Assembly: GCA_965220205.1 (NCBI GenBank)
Contig: OZ244812.1
Coordinates: 2,666,001-2,730,000 of the forward strand
Length of the DNA stretch: 64,000 nucleotides
Source: G965220205 sp965220205
GTDB taxonomy: Bacteria; Chloroflexota; Dehalococcoidia; Lucifugimonadales; Australimonadaceae
Direction of reading: 5' to 3'
The notes below the pieces were generated by a model. It was not told the DNA's origin. It did not search any database and worked only from the letters and a program-made list of their open reading frames with translations. Both the position numbers and the translations under genes were made by a program. Positions 17,583 to 26,432 of the stretch are shown here, piece after piece; the first letter of the stretch is position 1; each line of letters starts with the position of its first letter.

Positions 17583-17625
17583 GGCCTCCTCCCCCACGGG
17601 GGGAGGATTGAGGAGGGGGGAACCT
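17583..17625. repeat. C-rich hairpin repeat (family B), third locus
   Basis: CCTCCCCC and GGGGGAGG arms with the GGATTGAGGAGGGGGGAAC tail, as at 3299-3342. Lies downstream of the minus-strand bicupin gene. Confidence 0.6.
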
Positions 17626-17666
17626 CCGCGACTACTGAGGGCGTCAGCGAGTTATGCAGAGGTTCC

Positions 17667-18857
17667 CTAGTCCTCCTCCAGCCACCCGGCATCCCACTGG
17701 TAGTCCGGGTCCGTGTAGGCCCCGTCGGGCATGAGGGAGGTCAGCCCCCGCTTCGCCAGCTCCTCCTCGAACTTCTGCCGGATCCACGGGTCCTGCTGGA
17801 AGAACGGGATCGACCGGTTCGGGTCGGCGGAGGGATTGGCGCCGGGACGCGGCGCCCGAATGCGCAGCTGGCGGTTCTCGACGGCGCCGGAGTTCATGTG
17901 CATGTGGTACCAGTGGTAGGGCGGCACGAACACCGCCCCCTCCTGCCAGGGGCACACCATGTACTCGCCGTCCTCCTGCCACATCAGGACGAACCCGTCG
18001 GCCTCCTGGACGCCGACGATGGTCACGCCGGCCGCGTGGCGGTGCGCCGCCCGGTACCTGCGGGCGGGGAGCACCATCAGGCTCGTGCTAAACGCGGACC
18101 CGGGGAAGAAGATGCCGCCGCGGTAGGAGAGGCGGCCCGCTCCGCCGCCGACCTCGAGCTTGTCCCAGACGGAGAGGTCGGGGAAGAAGTTGCCGTACCA
18201 ACGCATGTTGGCCCGCGGCAGCGAGGACTGCGTCGGCTCCGGCGCGTCCGCGCCGTAGGCCTCGGCCCGCGCTCCGGAAGAGAACGTCCCCGTCCCGGAC
18301 AGATGAACGGGCTGCGCCGCCGCCGAGTAGAAGTTCCCTTCCTCCCCGTACAGCTGACTGAGGTCGACGTAGGGGTTGTTGAAGAAATAGTCGATGCTGG
18401 GGTTGGTGCCGAGCGCCAGCGGGAGCAGGCTGACGTGCAGCGTCAGCGCCGGCTGGTCGCCCCGCGCGTTGCTGAGCTGGTAGTGGTAGTTCGGGGGGAT
18501 GCGGAAGAGGCTGTGCTTCTGCCACTCGAAGCTGATCTTCGGTTGACCTTCGGCCCAAACGCTTGCCAGTCCCTGCCCCTCGAAGACGTAGACGACCTCC
18601 TCCAACGCCATCTTGAAGGGCGGGATCGTCTCGCCCGGCGGGATTTCCAGGACGTGCACATGCTCGAGGCCCCGGTGGCCTTCGAGACTAATCACAGTCG
18701 CGGGGCACCCGCGCAGGTCCCAATGGCGCCGCTCCAGGTTCCGCGCGTCTTCGACGTAGTATCCCTTGAAGATGGGGACGTCCTGGGTCTCGAGCCAGAG
18801 GTCGTAGGCGTGGTTGCGCCAGTAATCGATGGGCTGCGGGCGAGTGTCTGTTGCCAT
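17667..18857 (-). CDS. Bicupin protein (putative non-haem-iron dioxygenase or sensor)
   Basis: 396 residues from ATG 18857 (AAGGAGAAG upstream). Two cupin barrels are visible: residues ~60-145 (HVHVLEIPPGETIPP ... EEVVYVFEGQG) and ~265-350 (RAAHRHAAGVTIVGVQ ... VPPYHWYHMHMN). The second barrel keeps the HxH plus late His metal-binding pattern; the first has HVH. Layout recalls gentisate-dioxygenase-like bicupins, but sequence hallmarks of gentisate dioxygenase are not clear. Clustered with a small protein gene and a Rieske oxygenase on the same strand, so an aromatic or terpenoid ring-cleavage role is plausible. Confidence 0.72.
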   Translation of the reverse strand: MATDTRPQPIDYWRNHAYDLWLETQDVPIFKGYYVEDARNLERRHWDLRGCPATVISLEGHRGLEHVHVLEIPPGETIPPFKMALEEVVYVFEGQGLASVWAEGQPKISFEWQKHSLFRIPPNYHYQLSNARGDQPALTLHVSLLPLALGTNPSIDYFFNNPYVDLSQLYGEEGNFYSAAAQPVHLSGTGTFSSGARAEAYGADAPEPTQSSLPRANMRWYGNFFPDLSVWDKLEVGGGAGRLSYRGGIFFPGSAFSTSLMVLPARRYRAAHRHAAGVTIVGVQEADGFVLMWQEDGEYMVCPWQEGAVFVPPYHWYHMHMNSGAVENRQLRIRAPRPGANPSADPNRSIPFFQQDPWIRQKFEEELAKRGLTSLMPDGAYTDPDYQWDAGWLEED

Positions 18858-18927
18858 GTGCTTCTCCTTATGTTCTCCAGCCGCTGGTTGGTTCGGCCGC
18901 GCGCGTCCGGGCTCCGTGCGGGTCCGC

Positions 18928-19143
18928 CTAGGTGTCCCCCTCGGCGTGTGTTCCCATGAACAGCGCGATGATCTCTTCCGAGGGAACGTCGCTCTCCGTG
19001 CCCACGGGTATGTCCGGGTTGTCCATGCTGTCCACATACCGCACGCGGACGGCCTGATGGTCGTCAGCGACGCGCAGCACCCCGGCCACGCTCCCGTCCG
19101 AAAGCGTCACCTGGTCGCCGGCCGAGAGGCGTTCGACGTTCAC
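18928..19143 (-). CDS. Small conserved-looking hypothetical protein
   Basis: 71 residues, GTG start at 19143 with GGAGGAG upstream. An SH3-like beta pattern is suggested by LSAGDQVTLSDGSVAGVLRV (residues 6-25), followed by an acidic tail. It is not recognised as a named family. Position between the Rieske oxygenase (30 bases upstream) and the bicupin (70 bases downstream) on one strand suggests an accessory role for either enzyme. Confidence 0.6.
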   Translation of the reverse strand: MNVERLSAGDQVTLSDGSVAGVLRVADDHQAVRVRYVDSMDNPDIPVGTESDVPSEEIIALFMGTHAEGDT

Positions 19144-19173
19144 GTTGGGTCTCCTCCGCTCGTGCCGGGCGGA

Positions 19174-20508
19174 CTAGCGCGGGGCGATCTGGCCGGCGCC
19201 GGCGGCCTGCTTCTCAATCTCGCTCGGCGTGCCGAACCCAGCCTCGCGCGCCCGCTGTTGCGCGATGGGGCTGTACTTCACCGACTGTCCCGTCCCGATG
19301 GCGCCCGCCTCCTGCCGGCGTTGGACCGCCTCGCCGGACCGCCCCCGGTAGTTCGCGTCGTCGTTCTCGTGCGGGACGTGGACCGAGACGTTGGTCGCGG
19401 GGTCGCGGAACGTGTTCATCGGGTCGCCGCCGTCCGCGACGATGGCCATCTGCTCGCGCAGCAGTCTGCGGTAGAGGATGATGCCCTTGTCGGACTCGCC
19501 GAGCATCTCTGTCCAGCGCGGCGTGACCGGCCCTTGCGACTGCCACGCGTAGTTGTCCTGGCCGCCGTTGTTGTCCATCACCTCCCAGATGGGGAGGCCG
19601 TCCTCGTCGACGCCCGGGAGAGGGACCTTGTAGAGCGGGATGTCCTCCGGCGCCTGATCGGCGTCGCCCGCGCGCTTCGGGTACGTCTTGTACCACCAGT
19701 AGAGCGTGTGGGTGTTGTCGATGGGCACGCGGATCTGGTCCTGGCGCAGCATGTTCGGGAAGCAGATCACGTGGCCGTTCGCCCAGTTGGAGTGCGTCTC
19801 GTCGTCCCCCTCGAGGACGCGCCGCTTGACGATGCCGTGCTCGAACACGTCGAAGCCGATCTTGACGTGCCGCCGCACGAGGGCCTCGGTCCGCCAGTAG
19901 CCGGAGTCGCTCTCGCCGCCGCGCCCGAGACGTTCCAGGGCGTAGTTCGAGAAGTACTGGTGCAGCCACTCGACGTGCACCGGATCGAGGGAGTTCTCCA
20001 TGATCTGGAGCCAGTTGCAGGGGAGCACGGCCCAGCCGATGTCCCTGACCACGTTGGGTTGCACCATCGCTTCCCATCGCGGCACGAGGGGGCGCGGCTC
20101 CGGGCCCAGCCATGCCCAGAGCATGCCGCCAAGCTCCTCCACCGGGTACGCCTTGATTCGGACCTTGTGCTTGAACGTGCTGTCGGGCGCTTCCGCGGGC
20201 TGGTCAACGCATTGCCCCGTCGTGTCGTACATCCAGCCGTGGTACGGGCATCGCAGCCCTTCGACTTCGGGGATGCCCCACAGAAGGTTGGCGTTGCGGT
20301 GGGCGCAGGCGTCCTGAACGAGGCCGTAGTTGCCAGACCGGTCTCGGAAGAGGACCAGGCTCTCCCCCAACACCTTGACGGCCTTGGTCGGGTGCTGGTG
20401 GAGCTGAGCGACGGTCGCCACCGGCATCCAGTAGCGGCGGAACAGGTCGCCCATCGGCGTCCCCGGCCCGACCTGGGTGAAGCGTTCGTTCTGCGCCTGT
20501 GTGAGCAT
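19174..20508 (-). CDS. Rieske [2Fe-2S] oxygenase alpha subunit
   Basis: 444 residues, ATG 20508 preceded by GAGGAG. Rieske ligands C68/H70 and C87/H90 (CAH ... CPYH); mononuclear-iron site MENSLDPVHVEWLH. The mid-region and C-terminal layout (VFEHGIVKRRVLEG) closely parallel the fourth Rieske gene at 62699, so these two form a subfamily distinct from the pair at 12-15 kb. First gene of the run Rieske, small protein, bicupin. No ferredoxin or reductase gene adjoins it. Confidence 0.9.
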   Translation of the reverse strand: MLTQAQNERFTQVGPGTPMGDLFRRYWMPVATVAQLHQHPTKAVKVLGESLVLFRDRSGNYGLVQDACAHRNANLLWGIPEVEGLRCPYHGWMYDTTGQCVDQPAEAPDSTFKHKVRIKAYPVEELGGMLWAWLGPEPRPLVPRWEAMVQPNVVRDIGWAVLPCNWLQIMENSLDPVHVEWLHQYFSNYALERLGRGGESDSGYWRTEALVRRHVKIGFDVFEHGIVKRRVLEGDDETHSNWANGHVICFPNMLRQDQIRVPIDNTHTLYWWYKTYPKRAGDADQAPEDIPLYKVPLPGVDEDGLPIWEVMDNNGGQDNYAWQSQGPVTPRWTEMLGESDKGIILYRRLLREQMAIVADGGDPMNTFRDPATNVSVHVPHENDDANYRGRSGEAVQRRQEAGAIGTGQSVKYSPIAQQRAREAGFGTPSEIEKQAAGAGQIAPR

Positions 20509-20623
20509 GGCTCCTCCTCTCCGAAACGTGCCCGTGGCCGTTGGCGTACGGGGGCGGCCTCGCTCGGAAGCCTACGCAGGCGGCCTACCGCCGTCAACTA
20601 CGCCCGGCCGGAGGAGCGTCCGC

Positions 20624-21382
20624 CTAGATGTCGGACCAGCGGGGGCGCAGCGAATCGGGATGGCGGTCGACCCACCGCCAGTAGTGCTCCCAGGCGTCGG
20701 CGACCTCGCCCGCGTCGCGCCGGTCCCGCGCCGGCTGCAGGTCGAGCTTGGGGATCGATCCGGGCTCGCCGATGGCCATCGCTCGCCACGTCATCTCGGC
20801 CTGATACTCGATCTGGATCGCTTCCATCGTAACCGTAGCCACATCGGGTCCGGCGAACACCATGCCGTGGTTCTGCAGGTGGCAGGCGACAGCGCCGTCC
20901 AGCGCCGCCGCCACGGTTTTCCCCTGCGAGACGCGCCGGATCAGCGACTTGTCCTCGTCGTAGACGGGCGGCGGGTCGGCGACCGGCGCGGCCAGCTCGA
21001 CGCCGACCACGGGGAGGACCGTCGCGCCTGCCAGCGCCATCATCGACGCCCACCGCTGGTGCGTATGCGTGACTGCGCCAACCTCGGGCGAGCGGCGGTA
21101 TATCTCGGCGTGGATCGGCCACTCGCTGACCTTCGTAATCTTGCTGGGGTCGCCGCCGACGATACTACCGTCGAGGTCCATCACGATCAGGTTGTCCGCC
21201 TCGACTCGGTGCATCTGGATGTGGGGCCAGGGCTTGATGAGGAACGTCTCGCCGCCGGGCAGCAGCGCGGACGAATGCCCGCGCGTCGTGCCGAGGCCCG
21301 TCAGGTACATCAGCCGGTGGGAGAGGGCCACGTCCTCCCGGAGCCGTCTCAGGTCCGCGCTGTCTGTCGTGTTCCCGGTCAC
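20624..21382 (-). CDS. Class II aldolase/adducin-family protein
   Basis: 252 residues. GTG 21382 overlaps the upstream paralogue stop by 4 bases (GTGA), which fixes the start. Zinc-site features: HAEIYRRSPEVGAVTHTHQ (His of the HTH motif) and the later CHLQNHG His. The family includes fuculose-phosphate aldolase and decarboxylases/hydrolases acting on non-phosphorylated acids. The catalytic Glu position and substrate are unresolved. Paired with a second copy and, 7 bases further upstream, a molybdenum hydroxylase operon, so it probably acts on the hydroxylated product. Confidence 0.85.
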   Translation of the reverse strand: MTGNTTDSADLRRLREDVALSHRLMYLTGLGTTRGHSSALLPGGETFLIKPWPHIQMHRVEADNLIVMDLDGSIVGGDPSKITKVSEWPIHAEIYRRSPEVGAVTHTHQRWASMMALAGATVLPVVGVELAAPVADPPPVYDEDKSLIRRVSQGKTVAAALDGAVACHLQNHGMVFAGPDVATVTMEAIQIEYQAEMTWRAMAIGEPGSIPKLDLQPARDRRDAGEVADAWEHYWRWVDRHPDSLRPRWSDI

Positions 21383-22146
21383 AACGTTATCCCCCGCGCC
21401 CACGCTGCGTCTCGGTGGTCGTCCAGCCACGTCTGGTTGCCCCACTCGCCCCTCGCTACGCCGTCGCGGACGTCCTCCTCGGCCGGGGCAAACCGCTTCT
21501 TCACGTCGTCCTCGAGGTACGAGAACGGGATCGTTTCCGGCGTCCCGACGACCATCGCCTGCCAGGTGATCTCGGCCTGTTGCTCGGCGTCGGCCGCGGC
21601 CAGCGTCGCCTTGCTTACGGTCGTCCCGACGAACACCATGCCGTGGTGGCGCAGGTGGCAGGCCACGCCGCCGCCCAACAGCTCCGCGACGCGCTTGCCC
21701 TGCTCGACCGTCCCGATCGCGCCGTGCGTCTCGTCGTACACGGGCCACGGCTCGTGCGCGATCGACGCCGTCGGCGGGTGGAGGACCGGCAGCACGTCGC
21801 GTCCCGCGACGCCGAACACCGTGCACCACTTCTGATGCGTGTGCGCCACCGACTGCACCTCTGGACGCGCCTTGTATATCTCGGTGTGGAGCGCCCAACT
21901 CGGCACTCGGGCAGGGTAGGACTCGCTCGACTCCGCGACGTTCCCGTCGAGGTCGATGACCATCAGATCGGCCGCTTGCACGCGGTCGAGGCCGATAGCC
22001 GGAAACCCACGGACCAAGACCAAGTCGGTCCCGGGCACACGTGCGCTCACGTGTCCGAGGTACGCGCCCAAACCGTAGTGATGGAGCAGGCGGTTCGCCA
22101 ACGCCGCCTGCTCGCGCAGCGGATCGAGATTGGGATTGCTCGTCAT
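21379..22146 (-). CDS. Class II aldolase/adducin-family protein (paralogue)
   Basis: 255 residues, ATG 22146, 7 bases after the molybdenum-hydroxylase large-subunit stop. Zinc-binding motifs HTEIYKARPEVQSVAHTHQ and CHLRHHG match the downstream paralogue. The tight overlap of two copies suggests a hetero-oligomer or two sequential steps. Likely cotranscribed with the upstream FAD, FeS and Mo subunits. Confidence 0.86.
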   Translation of the reverse strand: MTSNPNLDPLREQAALANRLLHHYGLGAYLGHVSARVPGTDLVLVRGFPAIGLDRVQAADLMVIDLDGNVAESSESYPARVPSWALHTEIYKARPEVQSVAHTHQKWCTVFGVAGRDVLPVLHPPTASIAHEPWPVYDETHGAIGTVEQGKRVAELLGGGVACHLRHHGMVFVGTTVSKATLAAADAEQQAEITWQAMVVGTPETIPFSYLEDDVKKRFAPAEEDVRDGVARGEWGNQTWLDDHRDAAWARGITL

Positions 22147-22153
22147 GCCAGGT

Positions 22154-24385
22154 TCATCCTGCCGTCTGTGACCGGGATTCCAGGGCGCGCCAAACGCGCT
22201 CGGGCGTGAGCGGGAGGTCTCGGATGCGGACGCCTGTCGCGTTGTGGAGCGCGTTCGCCACCGCGGGGGCCACTGCCACGATGCCGCCTTCGCCTACGCC
22301 CTTGGCGCCGTACGGCCCCGGCCCGTCGCCGTTCTCGATGATAATCGTCTCGAACACCTCCGGCATGTCCGTAAACGTCGGCACGCGGTAGTCGATCAGG
22401 TTCGGGTTCAGCAGCTGACCGTCCTCGTAGAGCATCTCCTCGAATAGCGTATGACCGATCGCCTGCGTGGCTGCGCCCTCGTCCTGGCCCTCCACCTGCT
22501 TGGGGTTGATCGCCTTCCCGACGTCGGCCACGGACACCAGCCGTACGATGCGGAGCGCGCCCGTGTCCTCGTCGACCTCCACCTCCGTAGCGGTGATGCT
22601 CACCTCCCAGAACACTGGGTCCTGCTCGAACCTGCCGTCGCGGAAGCCCGGGGTCACATACCCGCGGCCCATGAGCTCGCCCCCGGAGCCGCCGAACATC
22701 TCGCGGACCAGGGCGCCGTAGCCGACCGACTCGCCCCGGAAGCTCACCTGGCCGGCGGCGGCCGAGACCTGGTCGGGGAACGTCTCGAAGCGTTGCGCCG
22801 CGAGCGACAACAGCTGCTCGCGCACCTCGGTCGCCGCCTCGTGCACCGCAAGCCCCATCAGCGTCGTCGAGCGGCTCGAGCCTGTGGAACGGTCGAACGG
22901 GACCGCGTCCGTGTCGGACGCGATCACGCGCACCGACTCGAGAGGCAGGCGGAGCTCCTCCGCGGCAATCTGCGTCATCACCGAGCGCGACCCCTGGCCC
23001 ATCTCGGCCGTGCCGATGTAGACGTTCGCGCTGCCGTCTGCGTTCAGCCGCACCAGCGACGTCGAGGTAGGACTGGCGCCCGAGTTGGACACCGAGCACG
23101 CGATGCCGATGCCGCGCTTCAGTCCGGGTCGTGGAGAGTGCGGCGTGAACGCGTCCCAGCCGATGCCGTCGGCGACCGCTCGCAAACCTTGCGCCAGGTC
23201 CGCTTCCATGGGGCGCCTGCCGTGGCGCACGACCTCCCCAGGCTCGACGAGGTTCTTCAGCCGCATCGCCACGGGGTCGATGCCCAACGCCGACGCGATG
23301 ATGTCCATCTGGGACTCGCCCGCCCACGCGGCCTGCGGGCCCCCGATCGACCGGTAAGAGCCCGCGGGAGTGCTGTTCGTGTACAGACCATAGGAGGAGA
23401 CGCGGAGATGTGGGATGCGGTAGGGGCCGGGGATGCGGTTGCCGCACTGCTCCGTCACGCGCACCCCGTTGTCCGTGTAGCCGCCCGTGTCGACGTGCAC
23501 CATGCAGTCGCGCGCGACCAGCGTCCCGTCCATCATCACGCCCGTCCTGACCGTCGCGCGGGCGGCGTGCCTGCGCACCGTGCGGAACGCCTCCTCGACG
23601 GTGAGGGCCAGCCGCACGGGACGCCCCGCCTCCCGGCTGAGCGCCGTCGTCAGCGGCTCGATCTTCGTGTACGACTTGCTGCCGTATCCGCCGCCGACGT
23701 AGGGGACAGTCACCTGCACCCGGTTGAGCGGCAAGCGGAAGATGCGCGCGAGCTCGGCCCGCACCAGAAACGGGTGCTGCGCCGACGACCACACGCGAAT
23801 CCGGTCGCCCTCGTGGCTCGCGATGCAGGTATGGGGCTCCATGGCGTAGTGGTACACCATGGGGAACGTGAACGTGTCCTCGAAGACGCGGTCGGCTTCC
23901 GCGAACCCCGCGTCGATGTCCCCCCACTCGTAGTGGTATTCGTGGCACAGGTTCGACTCGTGGACGGGCTCGCCGCTGGACTCCAGCGCGCCGAGCACCC
24001 CTTCCACGACGGGGAACTCCTCGTAGTCGACCTCGATCAGCTCCGCCGCGGCCTCTGCGGTCGCCTCGTCGACTGCGGCCACCGCCGCGACCGGCTCGCC
24101 CTGGAAGCGGACCTTCTCCAACGCGACGATGGGCCGGTCCTTCTTGTCGGAGCCGTAGTGCGTCTCCATGTTGACCAGTTCAGCGCCCGTCAGCACGGCG
24201 TACACGCCGCGGACCGCTCGGGCTTTGCTCGCGTCGATGCGGGTGATGCGCGCGTGCGGTAGAGGACTCGTCACCAGCTTGGCGTACGCCATGCCGGCAA
24301 CCTCGAGGTCGCCCGTGAACGCGGCGCGTCCGTCCACCTTCTCGTAGGCGTCGGCCCGCGGGACTGAGTTGCCGACTGTCTCCAT
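22154..24385 (-). CDS. Mo hydroxylase large subunit (xanthine dehydrogenase/CoxL-like)
   Basis: 743 residues. Mo-cofactor motifs: GGGYGSKS, the GSYRSIGGPQ loop, the QGSRSVMTQIAAEE glutamine region, and the catalytic-type Glu in GAKGVGEGG near the C-terminus. The loop lacks the AYxCSFR signature of genuine form I CO dehydrogenase, so it is a hydroxylase of an organic substrate. It forms a complete set with the FeS (24395-24907) and FAD (24891-25763) subunits upstream on the same strand, followed by two aldolase-family genes. Confidence 0.93.
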   Translation of the reverse strand: METVGNSVPRADAYEKVDGRAAFTGDLEVAGMAYAKLVTSPLPHARITRIDASKARAVRGVYAVLTGAELVNMETHYGSDKKDRPIVALEKVRFQGEPVAAVAAVDEATAEAAAELIEVDYEEFPVVEGVLGALESSGEPVHESNLCHEYHYEWGDIDAGFAEADRVFEDTFTFPMVYHYAMEPHTCIASHEGDRIRVWSSAQHPFLVRAELARIFRLPLNRVQVTVPYVGGGYGSKSYTKIEPLTTALSREAGRPVRLALTVEEAFRTVRRHAARATVRTGVMMDGTLVARDCMVHVDTGGYTDNGVRVTEQCGNRIPGPYRIPHLRVSSYGLYTNSTPAGSYRSIGGPQAAWAGESQMDIIASALGIDPVAMRLKNLVEPGEVVRHGRRPMEADLAQGLRAVADGIGWDAFTPHSPRPGLKRGIGIACSVSNSGASPTSTSLVRLNADGSANVYIGTAEMGQGSRSVMTQIAAEELRLPLESVRVIASDTDAVPFDRSTGSSRSTTLMGLAVHEAATEVREQLLSLAAQRFETFPDQVSAAAGQVSFRGESVGYGALVREMFGGSGGELMGRGYVTPGFRDGRFEQDPVFWEVSITATEVEVDEDTGALRIVRLVSVADVGKAINPKQVEGQDEGAATQAIGHTLFEEMLYEDGQLLNPNLIDYRVPTFTDMPEVFETIIIENGDGPGPYGAKGVGEGGIVAVAPAVANALHNATGVRIRDLPLTPERVWRALESRSQTAG

Positions 24386-24394
24386 GCGACTCTC

Positions 24395-24907
24395 CTACGC
24401 CTCGGCCGCCTCGACGATTGCCTCGACGATCTTCTTGTAGCCCGTACACCGGCAGAGGTTCCCCTGCATGTAGTCCAGAATCTCCGGCACGCTCGGCGAC
24501 GGGTTCGCGTCCAGCAGCGACTTGGCCGTCAGGACCATGCCGGCCGTGCAGTAGCCGCACTGGAGGCCTGCATTGTCCACGAAGGCCTGCGCGAGCGTGC
24601 GCCCGGCGCCGTCGGCGGCGAGCCCCTCGATCGTCAGCACCTCTCTCCCGCGCGCTTCGAACGCCAGCATGGTGCACGAGCTGACCGGCGCGCCGTCCAG
24701 CAGGACCGTGCACGCGCCGCAGACCTGCATGTCGCACGACCGTTTCGCGCCCTTCAGGCCGAACCGGCCCCGGAGCATATCGATGAGCTGCTCGTGCGCC
24801 GCCACATCAGTCTCGACGGGACGCCCGTTGAGCGTGAACTCGATAGTGAGCGCCCGCGCGCCTTCCAGATTCTGCTCCACCGTTCCTCCGCTACCCGGCT
24901 CGGCCAT
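24395..24907 (-). CDS. Mo hydroxylase small subunit, two [2Fe-2S] clusters
   Basis: 170 residues from ATG 24907. Plant-type cluster ligands: CDMQVCGACTVLL; the second cluster is formed by CGYCTAGM and NLCRCTGY in the C-terminal helical domain. It passes electrons from Mo to FAD. The start overlaps the FAD-subunit gene end by 17 bases; longer frames extend into that gene and are shadows. Has about 25 extra N-terminal residues relative to the plus-strand copy at 31729. Confidence 0.93.
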   Translation of the reverse strand: MAEPGSGGTVEQNLEGARALTIEFTLNGRPVETDVAAHEQLIDMLRGRFGLKGAKRSCDMQVCGACTVLLDGAPVSSCTMLAFEARGREVLTIEGLAADGAGRTLAQAFVDNAGLQCGYCTAGMVLTAKSLLDANPSPSVPEILDYMQGNLCRCTGYKKIVEAIVEAAEA

Positions 24908-25763
24908 CGAGGGCCTCCGCAAGCGCCCTGGCCACGAACACCTCGACGAGGCGCCGCTTGTACTCCGCCGACCCGTGCAGATCGTCCATCGGGTCTGCCG
25001 CCTCTCCCGCGAGCCTGCCTGCCTCCGCGACCGCCGTCGAACCGTCGAGCGCGTCGGCGCGCTCCCCGGCGAGAGCGTCTTCCGCGGCGCGCACGCGCAT
25101 GGGTCGCGGGGACGCCGACCCCACGGCGACGCGGGCCTCGGCCACGCGCCCATCGGACACGCGCACCGCGATTCCGACACCGAGCGTCGGCCGGTGGTGG
25201 TGGCCGAACTTCAGGTAGGCCCCGCGCATGTCGGCAGGCAGAGGCGGGACCGCGACTGCGGTGAGCAGCTCCTCCTCGGCCAGACTCGTCTCGTAGGGGC
25301 CTATCGCCAACTCCTCTAGTGGGAACGTCCGCCGACCTGTTGGCCCGGCGGCTTCAACCTGCGCGTCGTACAGCAACAGCAGCGCCCCTGGGTCGGCGTG
25401 CGGCTCAGCGAAACAGAGATTGCCCCCGAGCGTGCCGACGTTCCGCACGCGTACGTTGGCGACTCGGCGCTCGACGCTTGCGATGAGCGGAAAGGACGCC
25501 CGCACCTCGGGCGACGACTCGATCGCTCGATGCGACGCGGCGGCGCCGATGCGCAGAGCGCCCGTGGCCGTGTCGACCGCGATGGCGTCGAGACCGTCGA
25601 CGGTCTTCACGTTCACCAGGTGCTCGTAGGCGAGCAGGCCCGCCTTCATCGCCAGCAGCAGCTCCGTGCCGCCGGCGTACAGCGACGCCGAGCCGCCGAG
25701 AAGCGACAGCAGGCCGACGGCTTGTTCAACAGTGGCCGGTTCGTGGAGTTGGAACGGTTTCAT
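24891..25763 (-). CDS. Mo hydroxylase FAD-binding medium subunit
   Basis: 290 residues. FAD PP-loop motifs YAGGTELLLAMK and VGTLGGNLCFAEPHADP are present, with the C-terminal CODH-FAD domain (residues ~175-285). It oxidises the FeS subunit and hands electrons to the acceptor. First gene of the minus-strand operon FAD-FeS-Mo-aldolase-aldolase. The gap upstream to 25977 is divergent. Confidence 0.92.
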   Translation of the reverse strand: MKPFQLHEPATVEQAVGLLSLLGGSASLYAGGTELLLAMKAGLLAYEHLVNVKTVDGLDAIAVDTATGALRIGAAASHRAIESSPEVRASFPLIASVERRVANVRVRNVGTLGGNLCFAEPHADPGALLLLYDAQVEAAGPTGRRTFPLEELAIGPYETSLAEEELLTAVAVPPLPADMRGAYLKFGHHHRPTLGVGIAVRVSDGRVAEARVAVGSASPRPMRVRAAEDALAGERADALDGSTAVAEAGRLAGEAADPMDDLHGSAEYKRRLVEVFVARALAEALDGRAG

Positions 25764-25976
25764 AGCATGGCGCCAGCGCGGGCGATGCTATCCGCGTAAG
25801 CAGGCGAGGGCAAGGCGCGCAGACGGCGCTAGCTCCAGTGGTCGGGGCCGACCCTAGATAGAACGTGGCCGGGATGGGTCATCTGTGATGCCGAGCCTCG
25901 CGCGTCCGGCGAGCGTCTGGGAGTCGCTGCACAGTCGGCGGGGCGTGGTAGAATCGCGCCGTTGGAGGAGACCGGC

Positions 25977-26150
25977 ATGGAGAAGAACCCCGAACGCGTT
26001 GCCGAGCCGCTCGAGGGGGAGGCGTTGGTTCGCGCCGCCCTTGCGAACGAGAAACTCATTGCCGCCACGGAAGAAGCCTACCGGCGCGCCGAGCGCGGCG
26101 AGCCAGCCCTGTTCTTCCGTGGGAAGGACTTCCTACGCCATCAGACCTAG
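25977..26150 (+). CDS. Small putative antitoxin
   Basis: 57 residues, ATG 25977 with TTGGAGGAG upstream and a -10-like TAGAAT at 25949-25954. The sequence is charged and helical with no recognised DNA-binding motif. Identified as an antitoxin only by its position 23 bases before a RelE/ParE-like gene and its typical size. The central ALANEKLIAATEEAYRRAE helix would suit a toxin-wrapping segment. Confidence 0.5.
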   Translation: MEKNPERVAEPLEGEALVRAALANEKLIAATEEAYRRAERGEPALFFRGKDFLRHQT

Positions 26151-26173
26151 TTATCGAGGACGCGGTCTGGGAG

Positions 26174-26401
26174 ATGCTTCGCAATCTGCCTCCCCGTCGG
26201 CGCGCGGAGGTAATGACTGCCATCCGAGGTCTGCTGGACGACCCTCATCCCGACGGCGTAAGCAAAGTTGCGTTGCCTCCTCCGTTCCGGTACGGCACAA
26301 TCGCGCTAGGGGCGGGTGGCTATTTGGTCGCCTACTCCATCGAAAACGCCGAAATCATCTGGATCCAAGGGATCGAACCGCAGCCTGGCGCATCTCCTTA
26401 G
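26174..26401 (+). CDS. RelE/ParE-like toxin, possibly N-terminally short
   Basis: 75 residues from ATG 26174. LPPRRRAEVMTAIRGLLDDP followed by FRYGTIALGAGGYLVAYSIEN reproduces the helix and strands of RelE/ParE toxins (usually 85-95 residues). The codons just upstream in frame (SDLVIEDAVWE) look like the missing first strand but contain no standard start codon before the frame runs back under the preceding gene. Either translation begins at ATG 26174, a non-standard codon is used, or the gene is slightly damaged. Confidence 0.6.
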   Translation: MLRNLPPRRRAEVMTAIRGLLDDPHPDGVSKVALPPPFRYGTIALGAGGYLVAYSIENAEIIWIQGIEPQPGASP

Positions 26402-26432
26402 CTCACTCTCGAATCGGAGCGTGACCACAACC

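Larger units (their letters stand above)
16955..17666. other. Repeat-rich intergenic region
   Basis: About 700 bases without a credible gene. It carries a GACACGGG repeat (16996-17030), a GATTCCCGG/CCGGGAATC palindrome (17111-17136), a tandem array of the C-rich repeat (17253-17337), a CACTCGTA/TACGAGTG inverted repeat (17419-17447), a further C-rich hairpin (17583-17625), and one end of the MITE-like family C (about 17633-17670). Such nesting suggests a preferred landing area for small repeats. Confidence 0.6.

Noticed and set aside
18829..20832. 667-codon plus-strand open frame
   Set aside because: Antisense shadow of the Rieske gene at 19174-20508.
22451..24262. 603-codon plus-strand open frame
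   Set aside because: Antisense to the Mo-hydroxylase large subunit; no recognisable motif.
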